From NCBI RefSeq assembly GCF_000010165.1, contig NC_012491.1, forward strand, positions 3,851,501 to 3,915,500: a DNA stretch of 64,000 nucleotides, given 5' to 3'. Positions 44,523-52,437 of the stretch are shown here, piece after piece (the stretch's first letter is position 1; the number at the start of each line of letters is the position of its first letter). The notes under the pieces are model-generated. The model ran no database searches. It was not told the origin of the DNA and worked only from the letters and a program-made list of their open reading frames with translations. Origin of the DNA: Brevibacillus brevis NBRC 100599. Lineage in GTDB: Bacteria; Bacillota; Bacilli; Brevibacillales; Brevibacillaceae. The translations under genes were made by a program, and so were the position numbers.

Positions 44523-44888
44523 TTACATATCCCTGTCTGTACGAACTCCCTGCACAAAAATATTAACAGCAGTCACATCAATGCCTACCGTTTGCTCCAA
44601 GGTATATCGAACACGGCGTTGAACGTTGCCTGCCACCTCGGAAATTTTCACGCCATAGCTGACGATAATGTGCATGTCCAAAACTACTTCGCCATTTGTG
44701 TTATGAACGACGACACCTTTGCTCAGGTTGTCTCTTCCTAACAACTCAGCGATTCCATCTTTCAACGCTTTGCGAGAAGCCATGCCCACAAGTCCAAAAA
44801 CTTCCATGGCCGCGCCTCCAGCAATCCGTGCGATCACGTCTTCGGTAACATCGATCTTTCCTAGCGATGTATTCATTTCCACTGTCAT
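44523..44888 (-). CDS. Asp23/Gls24 family envelope stress protein (YloU)
   Basis: 121 residues. The Asp23 domain is marked by MNTSLGKIDVTEDVIARIAGGAAMEVFGLVGM-type N-terminal strands (GGAAMEVFGLVGM), LDMHIIVSYGVKISEVA, and VDVTAVNIFVQGV-like C-terminal strands. Members are membrane-associated alkaline-shock and cell-envelope proteins of Firmicutes. First gene of the yloU-fakA-degV run. It is divergent from rpmB across a 249-base gap, as in other Bacillales. AGGAGTCCTTGC-type site before the ATG. Confidence 0.92.
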   Translation of the reverse strand: MTVEMNTSLGKIDVTEDVIARIAGGAAMEVFGLVGMASRKALKDGIAELLGRDNLSKGVVVHNTNGEVVLDMHIIVSYGVKISEVAGNVQRRVRYTLEQTVGIDVTAVNIFVQGVRTDRDM

Positions 44889-45042
44889 GCAAGGACTCCT
44901 CCTCTGTTAAAACAGCTTGACCGTCATAGGTAAGCGTAACCATGCTTCCTTACAATTCTACACTAACACTTAATAGAAATGAAGCGTTTTGTCGATCCTA
45001 TCAACCCTACGAGAAAGACGGGGGAAATCATCTTGTCAAGTA

Positions 45043-45075
45043 TTGCAATTGACAGCAATGGTGTGCTAATATAGT
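45043..45075 (+). promoter_or_regulatory. Sigma-A-type promoter of rpmB
   Basis: TTGACA at 45049-45054 and TATAGT at 45070-45075 are 15 bases apart; TTGCAA (45043-45048) with TAATAT (45067-45072) at 18 bases is the alternative pair. The leader holds a small hairpin ATTTCC-N6-GGAAAT at 45087-45104. Confidence 0.55.
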
Positions 45076-45137
45076 CGAGTATTTGTATTTCCCACAAAGG
45101 AAATCCCGTTTAGATGTAACAAGGGAGGTGGATCTTA

Positions 45138-45326
45138 ATGGCACGTCGTTGCTTTGTAACAGGTAAATCTGCTAAAGCTGGAAACGCTCGCTCCCACTCC
45201 ATGCGCGCAACTCGCCGCACCTGGGGTGTCAACGTACAAAAAGTGCGCATTCTCGTAAATGGAAAACCGAAGCGCGTTTATGTAAGTACTCGAGCACTGA
45301 AATCCGGTCTCGTAACTCGCGTATAG
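45138..45326 (+). CDS. rpmB: 50S ribosomal protein L28
   Basis: 62 residues, basic. [20 protein letters not shown] matches the L28 N-terminus, and [25 protein letters not shown] the C-terminus. Only one Cys (Cys5) is present, so this is the form without the zinc knuckle. A strong AAGGGAGGTGG site is upstream and a terminator follows 18 bases after the stop. Divergent from the Asp23-family gene. Confidence 0.97.
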   Translation: MARRCFVTGKSAKAGNARSHSMRATRRTWGVNVQKVRILVNGKPKRVYVSTRALKSGLVTRV

Positions 45327-45343
45327 TTGATTTCAGCTATGCG

Positions 45344-45371
45344 AAAAAAAGCACCCTCGAGGTGCTTTTTT
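45344..45371 (+). terminator. Terminator of rpmB
   Basis: AGCACC pairs with GGTGCT around CTCGA, followed by TTTTTT on the plus strand. The seven A on the left may let it also act on the minus strand for spoVM. Confidence 0.9.
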
Positions 45372-45425
45372 GCATTTCTCCCGTTTCTCCACTCTTCTCC
45401 CAAAGGGAGGCTCGGGGCCGAAGCT

Positions 45426-45509
45426 TCACTTTTTCTTGTTGAACGCCTCGATGATGCCCCGAATCATGCCACCCAGGAACTTCGGCAACTTGATGGTGTA
45501 AAACCGCAT
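45426..45509 (-). CDS. spoVM: Stage V sporulation protein SpoVM
   Basis: 27 residues, found by direct reading because it is too short for usual ORF lists. It begins MRFYTIKLPKFLGG and ends FNKKK, nearly the same as the B. subtilis amphipathic SpoVM (MKFYTIKLPKFLGG). SpoVM binds the convex outer forespore membrane and anchors SpoIVA, starting spore-coat assembly. A GGAGGGG site lies 4 bases before the ATG. In B. subtilis spoVM also lies beside rpmB, so the place supports the call. Confidence 0.95.
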   Translation of the reverse strand: MRFYTIKLPKFLGGMIRGIIEAFNKKK

Positions 45510-45532
45510 GCTACCCCTCCTCACCGAAATTA

Positions 45533-45706
45533 CTACACACGATACAAATACACGCCGGCCCCTATGAGTGCTAATGCCAATAGGCTATACCAAACCCACG
45601 GAGGTGCCCAATACAGGAAGATGGTGATTCCCCCGACAGCCAACGCAACCCCGAGAACACGTCGCAAGGCGCCCCCCTGTCGCAGGCGATAGGAGCGCAA
45701 TCCCAT
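45533..45706 (-). CDS. 57-residue two-helix membrane protein, function unknown
   Basis: Read directly; below the length cut of usual ORF lists. ATG at 45706 with AAGGAGGTGC 9 bases upstream. A short basic N-terminus (RSYRLRQGGALRR) is followed by two hydrophobic helices (VLGVALAVGGITIFLYWA and VWYSLLALALIGAGVYLY). It ends 23 bases before the spoVM start on the same strand, so the two may share a transcript; if so, a sporulation role is possible. I recognise no family. Confidence 0.65.
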   Translation of the reverse strand: MGLRSYRLRQGGALRRVLGVALAVGGITIFLYWAPPWVWYSLLALALIGAGVYLYRV

Positions 45707-45817
45707 TTCGCTTAAGCACCTCCTTTAGGTGTTCTCAAAAACGTGCATATTACATCATATTCTGCTGTCGGATAAACATGTATCCTGCCACATGAAAAAA
45801 GTAGATGCCTAAGAAGT

Positions 45818-45851
45818 AAAAAATCAGGCAACGGTAACTCGCTGCCTGATT
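45818..45851 (-). terminator. Terminator of thiT
   Basis: AATCAGGCA (45822-45830) pairs with TGCCTGATT (45843-45851), followed on the minus strand by a T-run; 45 bases beyond the thiT stop. Confidence 0.85.
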
Positions 45852-45895
45852 ACATTATGTGGATAGTTTGTACATGATACCGATTTTTTCCTTTT

Positions 45896-46456
45896 TTATA
45901 CAACTCGATCGCGTGCGGGGAGCAGCAGCTGTGATGCACTACTAAGCACAACTGTCAGAACGACTCCCGCGATAATCATTTCTGGCAGCAGATACGTGAT
46001 GTTATAAATGAGGGAATATTGCCAGACTGGTACACCTTCTGGCGCATAGCTGCCAAACCAGATAATCCCCGATAGAAAATGGCAGACAAATCGCGCAATC
46101 ACGCCGATGAACAAGCCGCTCCACAGTACCATGATTCGTTGCTTCGTTCCTTCGTAGCCAGACAGACGAAAAAGCCCAGCGAGACCCAGCGCACCAAAAG
46201 CAAGCGGATAATCCAGCAAAAGCTGAACCGGATGAACAACTGTACTGCCCAAGAGCAATTGAAGAAATCCGACAACAAGCCCTGTCACGACACCAGCAGC
46301 GAGTCCACGGCGAACAGCAATCAATGCGATTGGCACCATCACAAGGGACACAGAGCCACCCTGTGGCATTTCGAAAACCTTGATCTGACTAAACACAATT
46401 GCAAGAGCCGCCATCATCGCCATTTCCAACAAAATGACCAACCGTTGACGATCCAA
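45896..46456 (-). CDS. thiT: Energy-coupled thiamine transporter ThiT
   Basis: S-component (substrate-binding membrane subunit) of an ECF transporter for thiamine; it needs the shared EcfA/EcfT module encoded elsewhere. Six membrane helices. ThiT motifs are GGSVSLVMVPIALIA, QLLLDYPLAFGALGLAG, and RFVCHFLSGIIWFGSYAPEG with the ligand-binding Trp/Tyr region, then YNITYLLPE. TTG at 46456 is preferred; the GTG at 46465 touches its GAGGA. Its promoter (46515-46543) gives a leader of only about 50 bases, too short for a TPP riboswitch. Confidence 0.9.
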   Translation of the reverse strand: MDRQRLVILLEMAMMAALAIVFSQIKVFEMPQGGSVSLVMVPIALIAVRRGLAAGVVTGLVVGFLQLLLGSTVVHPVQLLLDYPLAFGALGLAGLFRLSGYEGTKQRIMVLWSGLFIGVIARFVCHFLSGIIWFGSYAPEGVPVWQYSLIYNITYLLPEMIIAGVVLTVVLSSASQLLLPARDRVV

Positions 46457-46514
46457 TATAGTCACTCCTCAAAATAGAATAAATAAAATTTCTTTTACAC
46501 CGATAATGTTTCTG

Positions 46515-46543
46515 ATTCTAGCCCAAGTCTATGCTCGTGTCAA
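46515..46543 (-). promoter_or_regulatory. Sigma-A promoter of thiT
   Basis: On the minus strand TTGACA (46543-46538), a 17-base spacer, and TAGAAT (46520-46515). One mismatch from consensus in the -10 box. The leader to the TTG start is about 50 bases. Confidence 0.75.
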
Positions 46544-46544
46544 A

Positions 46545-46577
46545 GAAAAAAGCCGCTGCCTCATCGGCACTGCGGCT
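46545..46577 (-). terminator. Terminator of the amino-acid ABC operon
   Basis: AGCCGC-TGCC pairs with GGCA-GCGGCT (46551-46560 with 46566-46577) and is followed on the minus strand by TTTTTTC. Confidence 0.8.
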
Positions 46578-46584
46578 AGTTGTA

Positions 46585-47307
46585 TTACCGAACTTTCTCC
46601 AAAAACTGCTGGGCACGTTCACTTCTTGGCTTTTGGAAAAACTCTTCTGGTGGCGTATCCTCCAAGAGACGACCATCATCGAGGAATAAAATACGGTCTG
46701 ACACCTCTTCGGCAAAGCGCATTTCATGCGTGACGATTGCCATAGTCATTCCGCTATCAGCCAGCCCCTTCATAACCTCCAAAACCTCCTTGACCATCTC
46801 AGGGTCAAGAGCAGAGGTCGGCTCGTCAAAGAGCATGATTTGCGGCTCCATCACAAGCGAACGGGCAATGGCTACACGCTGCTTTTGACCGCCTGACAAG
46901 CGCGAAGGAAAGGCATCCGCTTTATCTGCCAGCCCTACACGTGCCAATAGCTCGCGCGCCTTCTGTTCCGCTTCAGCCGCAGACATGCCTTTTACTTTCA
47001 TCGGAGCATAGGTCAAGTTTTTCAACACCGTCATATGCGGAAACAGGTGAAAATGCTGGAAAACCATCCCGATTTGTTGGCGAATGCCCATCACGTCCGC
47101 TTTTGGCGCGGTGATTTCCTGGCCGTTGATCGTAATAGTACCTGTCGTTGGTGTCTCCATCAGGTTAATGCAGCGCAATAGCGTTGACTTCCCCGATCCA
47201 GATGGACCAATGATGGCGACAACCTCCCCTTTACCGATATTCGTCGTGATGCCCTTCAAAACATTCAGTTGTCCAAAAGACTTCGTAATGTTATCAATTT
47301 TAATCAC
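46585..47307 (-). CDS. Polar amino acid ABC transporter, ATP-binding protein
   Basis: 240-residue ABC ATPase. Walker A is GPSGSGKST (about 34-42), the signature is [15 protein letters not shown], Walker B is [12 protein letters not shown], and the switch His is in VTHEM. GlnQ/ArtP/TcyC-type family, cytoplasmic side of the importer. It overlaps the permease gene by 8 bases, in the order binding protein, permease, ATPase. Substrate class is polar amino acids; which one is not decided by sequence. Confidence 0.95.
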   Translation of the reverse strand: MIKIDNITKSFGQLNVLKGITTNIGKGEVVAIIGPSGSGKSTLLRCINLMETPTTGTITINGQEITAPKADVMGIRQQIGMVFQHFHLFPHMTVLKNLTYAPMKVKGMSAAEAEQKARELLARVGLADKADAFPSRLSGGQKQRVAIARSLVMEPQIMLFDEPTSALDPEMVKEVLEVMKGLADSGMTMAIVTHEMRFAEEVSDRILFLDDGRLLEDTPPEEFFQKPRSERAQQFLEKVR

Positions 47308-47965
47308 TGAGTCTCATCCTCCGTTCCAGTACACGAGCTACCCAAGTCAGGATCATAACCATGACATAGTACAGGATACCGGCCATCATGTATGGCTCAA
47401 AATAGCGGAAGATGGTGCCTTTGACCACATTCGCGTTCTGCATGATGTCTGCAAGACCAATCGTGGAAACGAGTGCGGATTCCTTCAAGAGTGCAATCGT
47501 TTCATTGACAAGAGCAGGCAAGATATTTTTGACAGCCTGCGGCAAAATAATGTCGAGCATCATCCGGTGATAAGGTACTCCAAGCGCTTTGGCCGCTTCC
47601 CACTGCCCTTTATCCACCGCCAAAATTCCACCACGAATGGTCTCGGAAATGTATGCACCTGAGTTTAATGTAAACGTCAATACAGCTGCTTCCAGTTGTG
47701 AAATATTGTAACCAGTAAGCTGTGGCGTTGCAAAATATACAAAGGTCAGTTGCAAAATCAAAGGTGTCCCGCGGAAAACAGACGTGTAGGCAACCGCGAG
47801 CCAGTTTAGCAATTTCACATTCGAAATTTTAATGAGTGCGAGGATGGAGCCCCAGAAAAATCCTAATACGACCGAAATCAAAGTAACAAGTAACGTGCCC
47901 TTTATCCCTTCCAATATGAAAGGAATATAGGGCACGATTTGTGCAAAATCCAAATTCATGCCCAT
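47300..47965 (-). CDS. Polar amino acid ABC transporter, permease
   Basis: 221 residues with five membrane helices; TIGR01726-type HEQRO permease. The [19 protein letters not shown] stretch and the EAA loop [22 protein letters not shown] are clear. Works as a homodimer with the ATPase encoded next. GAGGGGAGAAT-like site before the ATG; 47 bases after the binding-protein gene. Confidence 0.94.
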   Translation of the reverse strand: MGMNLDFAQIVPYIPFILEGIKGTLLVTLISVVLGFFWGSILALIKISNVKLLNWLAVAYTSVFRGTPLILQLTFVYFATPQLTGYNISQLEAAVLTFTLNSGAYISETIRGGILAVDKGQWEAAKALGVPYHRMMLDIILPQAVKNILPALVNETIALLKESALVSTIGLADIMQNANVVKGTIFRYFEPYMMAGILYYVMVMILTWVARVLERRMRLSD

Positions 47966-48012
47966 TCTCCCCTCTTGCTGCTTATACAGTTATTCGTCGT
48001 TGTCTGGAGAGA

Positions 48013-48819
48013 TTATTGACCGAACCATTTTTGAATCAGCTTGTCCATTTCTCCGTTTTCTTGCATCTTTTTAATCACTTCATTAAATTTTTGTACGTGC
48101 GGCGATCCTTTTGGGAACGCAACAGCGGAGCCATTCTTTTCATTTTCTTCCATTGTAGTGAATTGCAGAGAATCATTGTTTGCCACGAAGCCTTTCGCTA
48201 CGGTGTCCTCAATAATGGCAGCATCTACACGGCCTGCTTTTACTTCTTCAACAATCTCAGGCAACTTGTTCAGCGAAGTGATCTGCAAGCCGGAAACGGT
48301 CTTTGCAAGCTCCCTTGCTGCCCCTTCTTGAATAGAACCGAGCTGTACCGCCACTTTTTTGCCAGCCAATTGCTCAGGCTTGGTCAGATTGCTGTCTTTC
48401 TTTGCTACGATCGTATTTTTCGCATCGTAATAGATGGTGGAGAAATCAGCGTTCTTCTCGCGCTCAGGTGTTGCCGTCATGCCAGCCATAACGAAGTCCG
48501 CGCGATTCGTTTGCAGTGCGGGAATAAGTCCGTCAAAGTTCATATCGTTGATTTGCAGTTCGTAGCCAAGCTCTTTTGCAATGTATTTCGCGATATCAAT
48601 GTCAAAGCCGACAATCTCGTCTTTTCCGCTGCTCAGATCGTGATATTCATACGGCTTATAGTCAGCAGAAGTAACCATGACCAATGTTTTCTTGTCGCCA
48701 GCGGAAGGTGCAGGTGCTTGTCCTGTTGCGGTTTGATTGCCTGTACCGCATCCAGCGATCACAACTGCCGCAAGCATAGAAGTAAGTGCCAGAGAAATAA
48801 ATGATTTTGTGTTCTTCAT
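48013..48819 (-). CDS. Polar amino acid ABC transporter, substrate-binding lipoprotein
   Basis: 268 residues. Lipoprotein signal with lipobox VIAGC. SBP family 3 fold: DYKPYEYHDLSSGKDEIVGFDIDIAKYIAKELG is the typical opening, then FVMAGMTATPEREKNADFSTIYYDAKNTIV and GKKVAVQLGSIQEGAARELA. Captures an amino acid outside the membrane and delivers it to the permease. Promoter TTGAAA-16-TAAAAT at 48913-48940. Divergent from an M20 peptidase gene, which could release the amino acid it imports. Confidence 0.93.
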   Translation of the reverse strand: MKNTKSFISLALTSMLAAVVIAGCGTGNQTATGQAPAPSAGDKKTLVMVTSADYKPYEYHDLSSGKDEIVGFDIDIAKYIAKELGYELQINDMNFDGLIPALQTNRADFVMAGMTATPEREKNADFSTIYYDAKNTIVAKKDSNLTKPEQLAGKKVAVQLGSIQEGAARELAKTVSGLQITSLNKLPEIVEEVKAGRVDAAIIEDTVAKGFVANNDSLQFTTMEENEKNGSAVAFPKGSPHVQKFNEVIKKMQENGEMDKLIQKWFGQ

Positions 48820-48912
48820 GATGAACCCCCGTTGTTATGATTTTTACGCATAAAGCAGTCTATTCGTAGCATTAATTTGCATGAAAACTTATATTTATGC
48901 ATCACAATGATT

Positions 48913-48940
48913 ATTTTACTCATAATCTGAACAATTTCAA
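48913..48940 (-). promoter_or_regulatory. Likely sigma-A promoter of the amino-acid ABC operon
   Basis: On the minus strand TTGAAA (48940-48935) and TAAAAT (48918-48913) 16 bases apart. The 243-base divergent region also holds three copies of a TTTATGCA/TTTACGCA-type motif (near 48845, 48894 and 48980) and a CodY-like element at 48969-48983 with 11 of 15 consensus bases. Confidence 0.5.
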
Positions 48941-49062
48941 TCATTTTTTACTTGTATTTTAAATACAGAATATACTGAATTTTATGCACAAACCTTTATT
49001 TTTGTGGCAGAAAAGCACACAAGGCCTTATAGTGCTAGTAAAAGGAATTACAGGAGGCTGAC

Positions 49063-50196
49063 ATGGAGAAAAACTGGACGTCCTATTTTCAGCAGCAGCT
49101 CCCAGAAATTATCGAGGAACTGCGTACATATGTAGAGATGGAAACACCCACCCATAACAAGCAAGCTGTCGATCGATTAGGCAGCCTGATTGCAGAACGC
49201 TTTCGCCAATTGGGGTGTCGGGTGGAAAGCTTGCCACAAGAGCAATACGGAAATCAGCTGCGAATGGAGTATGGAGACGGCGACGAACAAATCCTCATTC
49301 TCGGTCACTTCGATACCGTAAAAGAGGTTGGAACACTAGCAGTAGAGCCTTGTCGCGAGGAAAATGGCCGACTCTATGGACCTGGTACATACGACATGAA
49401 AGCGGGAATTGTGTTTAGCTATTTTGCCCTGCGCGCCATGATGGAACATAATCTTTCGCCCAAAAATAAGCTCGTCTTTTTTTGGAATACCGACGAAGAG
49501 ATTGGCAGTGTTTCCTCCGAAATGCTCATTAGAGAGGAAGCAAAAAGGAGTAAATATGCATTGGTACTGGAGCCCGCCGCTGGAGATGGCTCTTTGAAAA
49601 CAAGCCGTAAAGGCGGAGGAGACTTCATTTTAAAAGTAACGGGCCGCGCTGCTCATGCGGGCAATGATCACGCCAAGGGGGTCAATGCAATTGCTGAGCT
49701 GGCTCACCACGTCCTCGCTATTCAATCATTTACGAATTATGAAGCGGGCACAACCTTATCTGTCGGTACCATTACAGGCGGAAGTGCATCGAACGTCGTG
49801 CCTGACTTTGCCATGACGGAAATTGATGTGCGTATCCAAAGTCGCGAGGAAAGCGAGCGTATTACCCGATTGATGAGTCAGCTGACCCCTGTCCATCCGG
49901 AAGCCAAGCTGTTCGTGGAAGGCGGAATCACCAAGCCTCCTATGGAACGAACTGCTGGTACTGAGAAACTATTCTTGCATGCGCAGGAGCAAGCACGTCT
50001 GGAAAGTTTTGAATTGACGGAGCAAGGTGTCGGTGGAACTAGCGACGGAAACTTCGCCGCAGATGCAGGAACACCAACTCTTGACGGTTTGGGACCTGTT
50101 GGTGATGGAGCCCACGCTTCCCATGAGCATATCGTCATTGACGCCATACCTGGCAGGATTGCCGTCATGCTTCGGATGTTTTTAACCTTGTCATAA
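49063..50196 (+). CDS. M20 family metallopeptidase (glutamate carboxypeptidase type)
   Basis: 377-residue di-zinc peptidase. LILGHFDTVKEVGTLA holds zinc ligand His and the catalytic Asp; GPGTYDMKAGIV the bridging Asp; FFWNTDEEIGS the base Glu and ligand Glu; GVGGTSDGNF and the C-terminal GDGAHASHEH the last His. The inserted dimerisation domain begins at GGGDFILKVTGRAAHAG. Closest to the CPG2 carboxypeptidase group, which releases C-terminal glutamate from peptides or folates; the exact substrate is unknown. AGGAGG before the ATG. Divergent from an amino-acid ABC importer, which may take up the product. Confidence 0.9.
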   Translation: MEKNWTSYFQQQLPEIIEELRTYVEMETPTHNKQAVDRLGSLIAERFRQLGCRVESLPQEQYGNQLRMEYGDGDEQILILGHFDTVKEVGTLAVEPCREENGRLYGPGTYDMKAGIVFSYFALRAMMEHNLSPKNKLVFFWNTDEEIGSVSSEMLIREEAKRSKYALVLEPAAGDGSLKTSRKGGGDFILKVTGRAAHAGNDHAKGVNAIAELAHHVLAIQSFTNYEAGTTLSVGTITGGSASNVVPDFAMTEIDVRIQSREESERITRLMSQLTPVHPEAKLFVEGGITKPPMERTAGTEKLFLHAQEQARLESFELTEQGVGGTSDGNFAADAGTPTLDGLGPVGDGAHASHEHIVIDAIPGRIAVMLRMFLTLS

Positions 50197-50228
50197 TAAA
50201 TTTACAGGTGTATAATTTTATGGAAATT

Positions 50229-50261
50229 TAAGGCTCCGTCTACTTAACGACGGAGCCTTAT
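50229..50261 (+). terminator. Hairpin after the M20 peptidase gene
   Basis: TAAGGCTCCGTC (50229-50240) pairs with GACGGAGCCTTA (50249-50260). There is no strong T-run after it on the plus strand, so it is a weaker terminator. Confidence 0.65.
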
Positions 50262-50323
50262 CTGCACTATTTTCGAATGGGCAGACATATATATACCTAT
50301 TCGAATAACAAGGAGAGGGAACC

Positions 50324-50746
50324 ATGGAATCAAACTTCACATCGCCAAGCAATCCTGTTGGATTTTGGCGCCGGCTCGGTGCCGGTCTGCTAGATGCAAT
50401 CATTATTGGATTACCGCTACTACTGATCACCTATATCATTACAGGCAATACAGAAGACAATCTTGTTACCAATATCATTACTTCACTTTACAACCTTCTT
50501 GTACCTGTATTTTGGCACGGCTATACAGTGGGCAAACGAATTGCCGGTATTCGCATCGCCCGAATCGATGGAGATCCTGTAGGAATCGGAACCATGCTGC
50601 TACGCAATTTGGTCGGAGGGATCGTGTACGTCATTACACTCGGTATTGGTATAATCGTCAGTGCCATCATGGTTGCTGTTCGTCAGGATAAACGCTCGCT
50701 CCATGATTTGATCGCCGGTACGTATGTAACATCGGATCAGCCTTAA
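50324..50746 (+). CDS. RDD family membrane protein, small
   Basis: 140 residues, essentially one RDD domain. FWRRLGAGLLDAIIIGLPLLL gives the Arg/Asp signature, then VFWHGYTVGKRIAGIRIARIDG and the ending DKRSLHDLIAGTYV. Three to four membrane helices. Function unknown. AAGGAGAGGG before the ATG and a long terminator after the stop, so it is a single-gene transcript. Confidence 0.88.
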   Translation: MESNFTSPSNPVGFWRRLGAGLLDAIIIGLPLLLITYIITGNTEDNLVTNIITSLYNLLVPVFWHGYTVGKRIAGIRIARIDGDPVGIGTMLLRNLVGGIVYVITLGIGIIVSAIMVAVRQDKRSLHDLIAGTYVTSDQP

Positions 50747-50789
50747 ATTACTACTCATCTTACACAGAAAATAGCTGCTCTACGATGAG

Positions 50790-50849
50790 CCCCCTTAGAT
50801 TTATTGGAAAAACCACCCGTTTTCCGACGAATCTAAGGGGGTATTTTTA
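50790..50849 (+). terminator. Large branched terminator of the small RDD gene
   Basis: A 12-bp perfect outer stem (50790-50801 with 50830-50841) encloses an inner GGAAAA/TTTTCC stem and ends in ATTTTT. Confidence 0.85.
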
Positions 50850-50882
50850 TCAGATTGGCGCCTACAACAGCATGTTCCGACT

Positions 50883-50918
50883 AAAGAAGACCGGATATAA
50901 TCATCCGGTCTTCTTTAC
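50883..50918. terminator. Terminator of the PrcB-like gene
   Basis: AAAGAAGACCGGAT (50883-50896) pairs with ATCCGGTCTTCTTT (50903-50916), a 14-bp perfect stem that can work on both strands. Confidence 0.85.
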
Positions 50919-50935
50919 TTTATCCATTTAGCAGT

Positions 50936-51400
50936 TTATTGGAACAGCACTTTATCTGTTTTTGCATCCATAAACACCATTGTTGTGTATGGCGGCAGGC
51001 TTGCACGCACAATGATATAAGGTGTGTGCACCGCTGGCATTGTAATATCTTCTGGAGAAGGATTTGTCAGCTCTACATAAACCTTGAGCATTTCCCATCC
51101 TTGCTCTGTTCCAACAACCTTCAGACTATAACCAGAGGTAGGCATTTCACCACGAGAGACTACATACAAGTCGCCTTGACGGTGTACACCCTTCTTATCT
51201 TTTACTTTTCCTACGAATGTTCGTTCAGCCGCTGATAATGTACCTTCTTTTTCGATAGACAATTTTTTCGTTTGCACGTCTACCTGAGAAGCCGAGATCG
51301 ACTCCGAATGTTTTTGTTCAGCCTGCACGGCAGTTTGTGAAAATGGGAGGATGGAGAGAATGGTGAGAACCGCTACACTGTTTTTCAATAACGATTTCAT
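50936..51400 (-). CDS. Secreted protein with PrcB C-terminal-like domain
   Basis: 154 residues. Signal peptide ending AVQA near residue 27. The C-terminal half has GEMPTSGYSLKVVGTEQ and LKVYVELTNPSPEDI, matching the PrcB_C protease-complex-associated domain, named after the dentilisin accessory protein; it is common on small secreted Bacillales proteins. No protease gene is adjacent. AGGAG lies 10 bases before the ATG. The upstream 386-base AT-rich gap carries a 16-bp palindrome and an inverted repeat that may be operators. Confidence 0.78.
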   Translation of the reverse strand: MKSLLKNSVAVLTILSILPFSQTAVQAEQKHSESISASQVDVQTKKLSIEKEGTLSAAERTFVGKVKDKKGVHRQGDLYVVSRGEMPTSGYSLKVVGTEQGWEMLKVYVELTNPSPEDITMPAVHTPYIIVRASLPPYTTMVFMDAKTDKVLFQ

Positions 51401-51786
51401 ACTTTATCAACTCCTGATTTTTTTTAGAGGGCAACAACATTACTTGATACTGGCCAGTATCTCTCAGATAGGATTTTTACCACTATCTGGATAATTTGAT
51501 TTAATCATTATATTTATTAAAAAGCAATATTTTCCAAAATGTTTTATTTTTGTTAATTAACTTTTACTCATATATCACCAAAAATCCTTATTAGAGTGGG
51601 AATAATTTGATTTCATCCTATTTGTAGCTTGAACGATAATTATACTTACATTTTTATTATTAATTGATTTATCACATAATTAGTTATAATATTCAGATGA
51701 TTACGAATGGACTATTCACAGAAGAAAGCACAAAAAAGCTGACGCCGATTATATCGTCGTCAGCTTACAGCTTCTAAGCATTATTT
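51401..51786. other. 386-bp AT-rich gap upstream of the PrcB-like gene
   Basis: No ORF or RNA gene seen. It contains a perfect 16-bp palindrome GATACTGGCCAGTATC (51446-51461), an inverted repeat CAGATAG-N11-CTATCTG (51465-51471 and 51483-51489), and the rpe terminator at the right end. Base content is far more AT-rich than the surroundings. Confidence 0.6.
51732..51767 (-). terminator. Terminator of the prpC-prkC-rsgA-rpe transcript
   Basis: AAGCTGACG pairs with CGTCAGCTT around an inner CGAT/ATCG (51737-51766), followed on the minus strand by TTTTTT. Confidence 0.9.
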
Positions 51787-52437
51787 TTACTGTCCACGAA
51801 TCGCAGCAATCGCTTGACCGCGATTTTCCTGATTGAATACCGCGCTTCCTGCAACGAGGACTGTCGCTCCTGCTTCCTCGCACAAACGTGCTGTTTGTGC
51901 GTTGACACCACCATCGATTTCGATTTCCACATGCCCCAAGCCACGCTCGTTCAGCATTTGACGCAACTGGGCAACCTTTGGCACAACGCTGTGAATGAAT
52001 TTTTGTCCACCAAAACCAGGGTTCACTGTCATGAGGAGAACCATATCCAAATCAGCAAGGACTGGCTCGATCGTGGAAATCGGTGTAGCCGGGTTCAATA
52101 CCACTCCCGCTTTCACACCTTGCTCCTTGATCAAGTACAGCGTGCGATGCAGATGACGACATGCTTCCTGATGAACAGTAATCCAGTCTGCTCCACTTTT
52201 CGCGAATTGCGGAATGTAGCGATCTGGCTCCTCAATCATCAAGTGCACATCGAGTGGCAGCTTGGTCACTGGACGAATCGCTTCCACAATCAGAGGACCG
52301 ATCGTAATGTTTGGAACGAAGTGTCCATCCATCACATCCACGTGAATCCAGTCTGCTCCTCCCTTCTCGACATCGAGAATTTCTTCACCCAGACGGGCAA
52401 AATCAGCAGATAGGATAGAAGGTGCGATTTTTACCAT
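51787..52437 (-). CDS. rpe: Ribulose-phosphate 3-epimerase
   Basis: 216-residue TIM-barrel enzyme of the pentose phosphate pathway that interconverts ribulose 5-phosphate and xylulose 5-phosphate. Motifs: [28 protein letters not shown] (metal His and Asp), [23 protein letters not shown] (catalytic loop), and [10 protein letters not shown]. The start overlaps the rsgA stop by 7 bases. Next to rpe in B. subtilis is thiN, absent here. Confidence 0.97.
   Translation of the reverse strand: MVKIAPSILSADFARLGEEILDVEKGGADWIHVDVMDGHFVPNITIGPLIVEAIRPVTKLPLDVHLMIEEPDRYIPQFAKSGADWITVHQEACRHLHRTLYLIKEQGVKAGVVLNPATPISTIEPVLADLDMVLLMTVNPGFGGQKFIHSVVPKVAQLRQMLNERGLGHVEIEIDGGVNAQTARLCEEAGATVLVAGSAVFNQENRGQAIAAIRGQ

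Noticed and set aside
45087-45104. Ribosomal-protein autoregulatory leader before rpmB
   Set aside because: The hairpin has only six base pairs and no similarity to a known L28 leader; too weak to claim.
46457-46508. TPP riboswitch before thiT
   Set aside because: The leader is about 50 bases and I see no CTGAGA or ACCTGAT core.
47941-48804. 287-residue plus-strand open frame
   Set aside because: Antisense to the substrate-binding protein gene; no ribosome site and improbable residue composition.
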